From Acidobacteriota bacterium (GTDB lineage Bacteria; Acidobacteriota; UBA6911; RPQK01; DATIPO01), in the NCBI GenBank assembly GCA_028277865.1, contig JANQFM010001058.1, forward strand, positions 1-5,724: 5,724 nt of DNA, given 5' to 3'. A model generated the notes under the pieces. That model was not told the DNA's origin, ran no database searches, and saw nothing but the letters and a program-made list of their open reading frames with translations. The translations under genes were made by a program, and so were the position numbers. Positions 5,593 through 5,724 of this stretch are shown here, piece by piece; position 1 is the stretch's first letter; each line of letters begins with the position of its first letter.

Positions 5593-5724
5593 TTAGCCTG
5601 GGAGGGATTGGCCGCCAAGACGCCGATTGTGGACGAACAAACGGGGATCGAGCACGAATTCCTGAGGTGCCTGCTGACGGATCTTGGAGAACTCAGGATG
5701 GGCCGGGTTGAGCAGGCAGTTGTC
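5593..5724 (-). CDS. C-terminal end of a RES-domain protein (possible NAD+-degrading toxin), truncated by the window edge
   Basis: Reading inward from the window end on the minus strand, 43 sense codons run in frame to a TAA at 5595-5593. The peptide contains LLNPAHPEFSKI followed by FVLDPRLF. That pairing is the typical end of RES-family proteins, in which an NP.HP.f..i block is followed about ten residues later by a FDPRL motif. RES-family toxins are paired with Xre antitoxins and break down NAD+ (NAD+ phosphorylase activity is known for mycobacterial MbcT). The conserved Arg, Glu and Ser residues that name the domain fall outside the window, as would an antitoxin gene, which usually lies upstream. 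The last dozen residues (HNRRLGGQSLPG) look like a variable tail. The gap to the glycosyltransferase start is 123 bp, so it is probably not the same operon. The assignment rests on a short segment and could be wrong. Confidence 0.6.
   Translation of the reverse strand, partial: DNCLLNPAHPEFSKIRQQAPQEFVLDPRLFVHNRRLGGQSLPG

Overview
The window is GC-rich, densely coded DNA from a Gram-negative bacterium. An LpxL-type lipid A acyltransferase implies an outer membrane with lipopolysaccharide. The gene content, together with several kinds of short tandem repeat in the gene junctions, resembles environmental lineages such as Acidobacteriota or other soil and aquatic groups, but the phylum cannot be fixed from this sequence. 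No rRNA, tRNA, CRISPR array, transposase or phage gene was seen.

Layout. Positions 1-924 (+) hold the 3' part of a lysophospholipid (LpxL/HtrB-family) acyltransferase, whose last codons contain a perfect 12-bp GC-rich hairpin. It converges on a run of minus-strand genes. In their own transcription order these are: the last 43 codons of a RES-domain protein (5724-5593, cut by the window edge), two adjacent paralogous GT-A-like glycosyltransferases (5469-4510 and 4513-3617, joined by an ATGA overlap), a 280-bp spacer with a large heptamer-based inverted repeat, a class I SAM methyltransferase with an NPPF motif (3336-2620), a 67-bp spacer, and a B12-binding-domain radical SAM enzyme (2552-990).

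The most distinctive signal is in the junctions around the methyltransferase gene. Four unrelated short tandem repeat units of 7-9 nt lie within about 1 kb (2563-2588, 2608-2628, 3350-3371 and 3469-3571). One supplies the methyltransferase stop codon, and two sit just upstream of start codons and produce spurious N-terminal extensions if the longest reading frame is taken. The fourth forms 34-nt inverted arms matching at 31 of 34 positions. I take these to be dispersed intergenic repeats of the kind seen in many environmental genomes. That they recur in this genome is inference.

How the genes may work together: two glycosyltransferase paralogs, a methyltransferase, a cobalamin-type radical SAM enzyme and a lipid acyltransferase would fit making or modifying a cell-surface glycan or lipid, but no substrate can be read from the sequence. 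Only the glycosyltransferase pair is firmly linked, by overlapping stop and start codons. The RES-domain gene is probably an unrelated toxin-type neighbour. I found no clearly undescribed system. The glycosyltransferase pair and the repeat-filled junctions are the items most worth following up.
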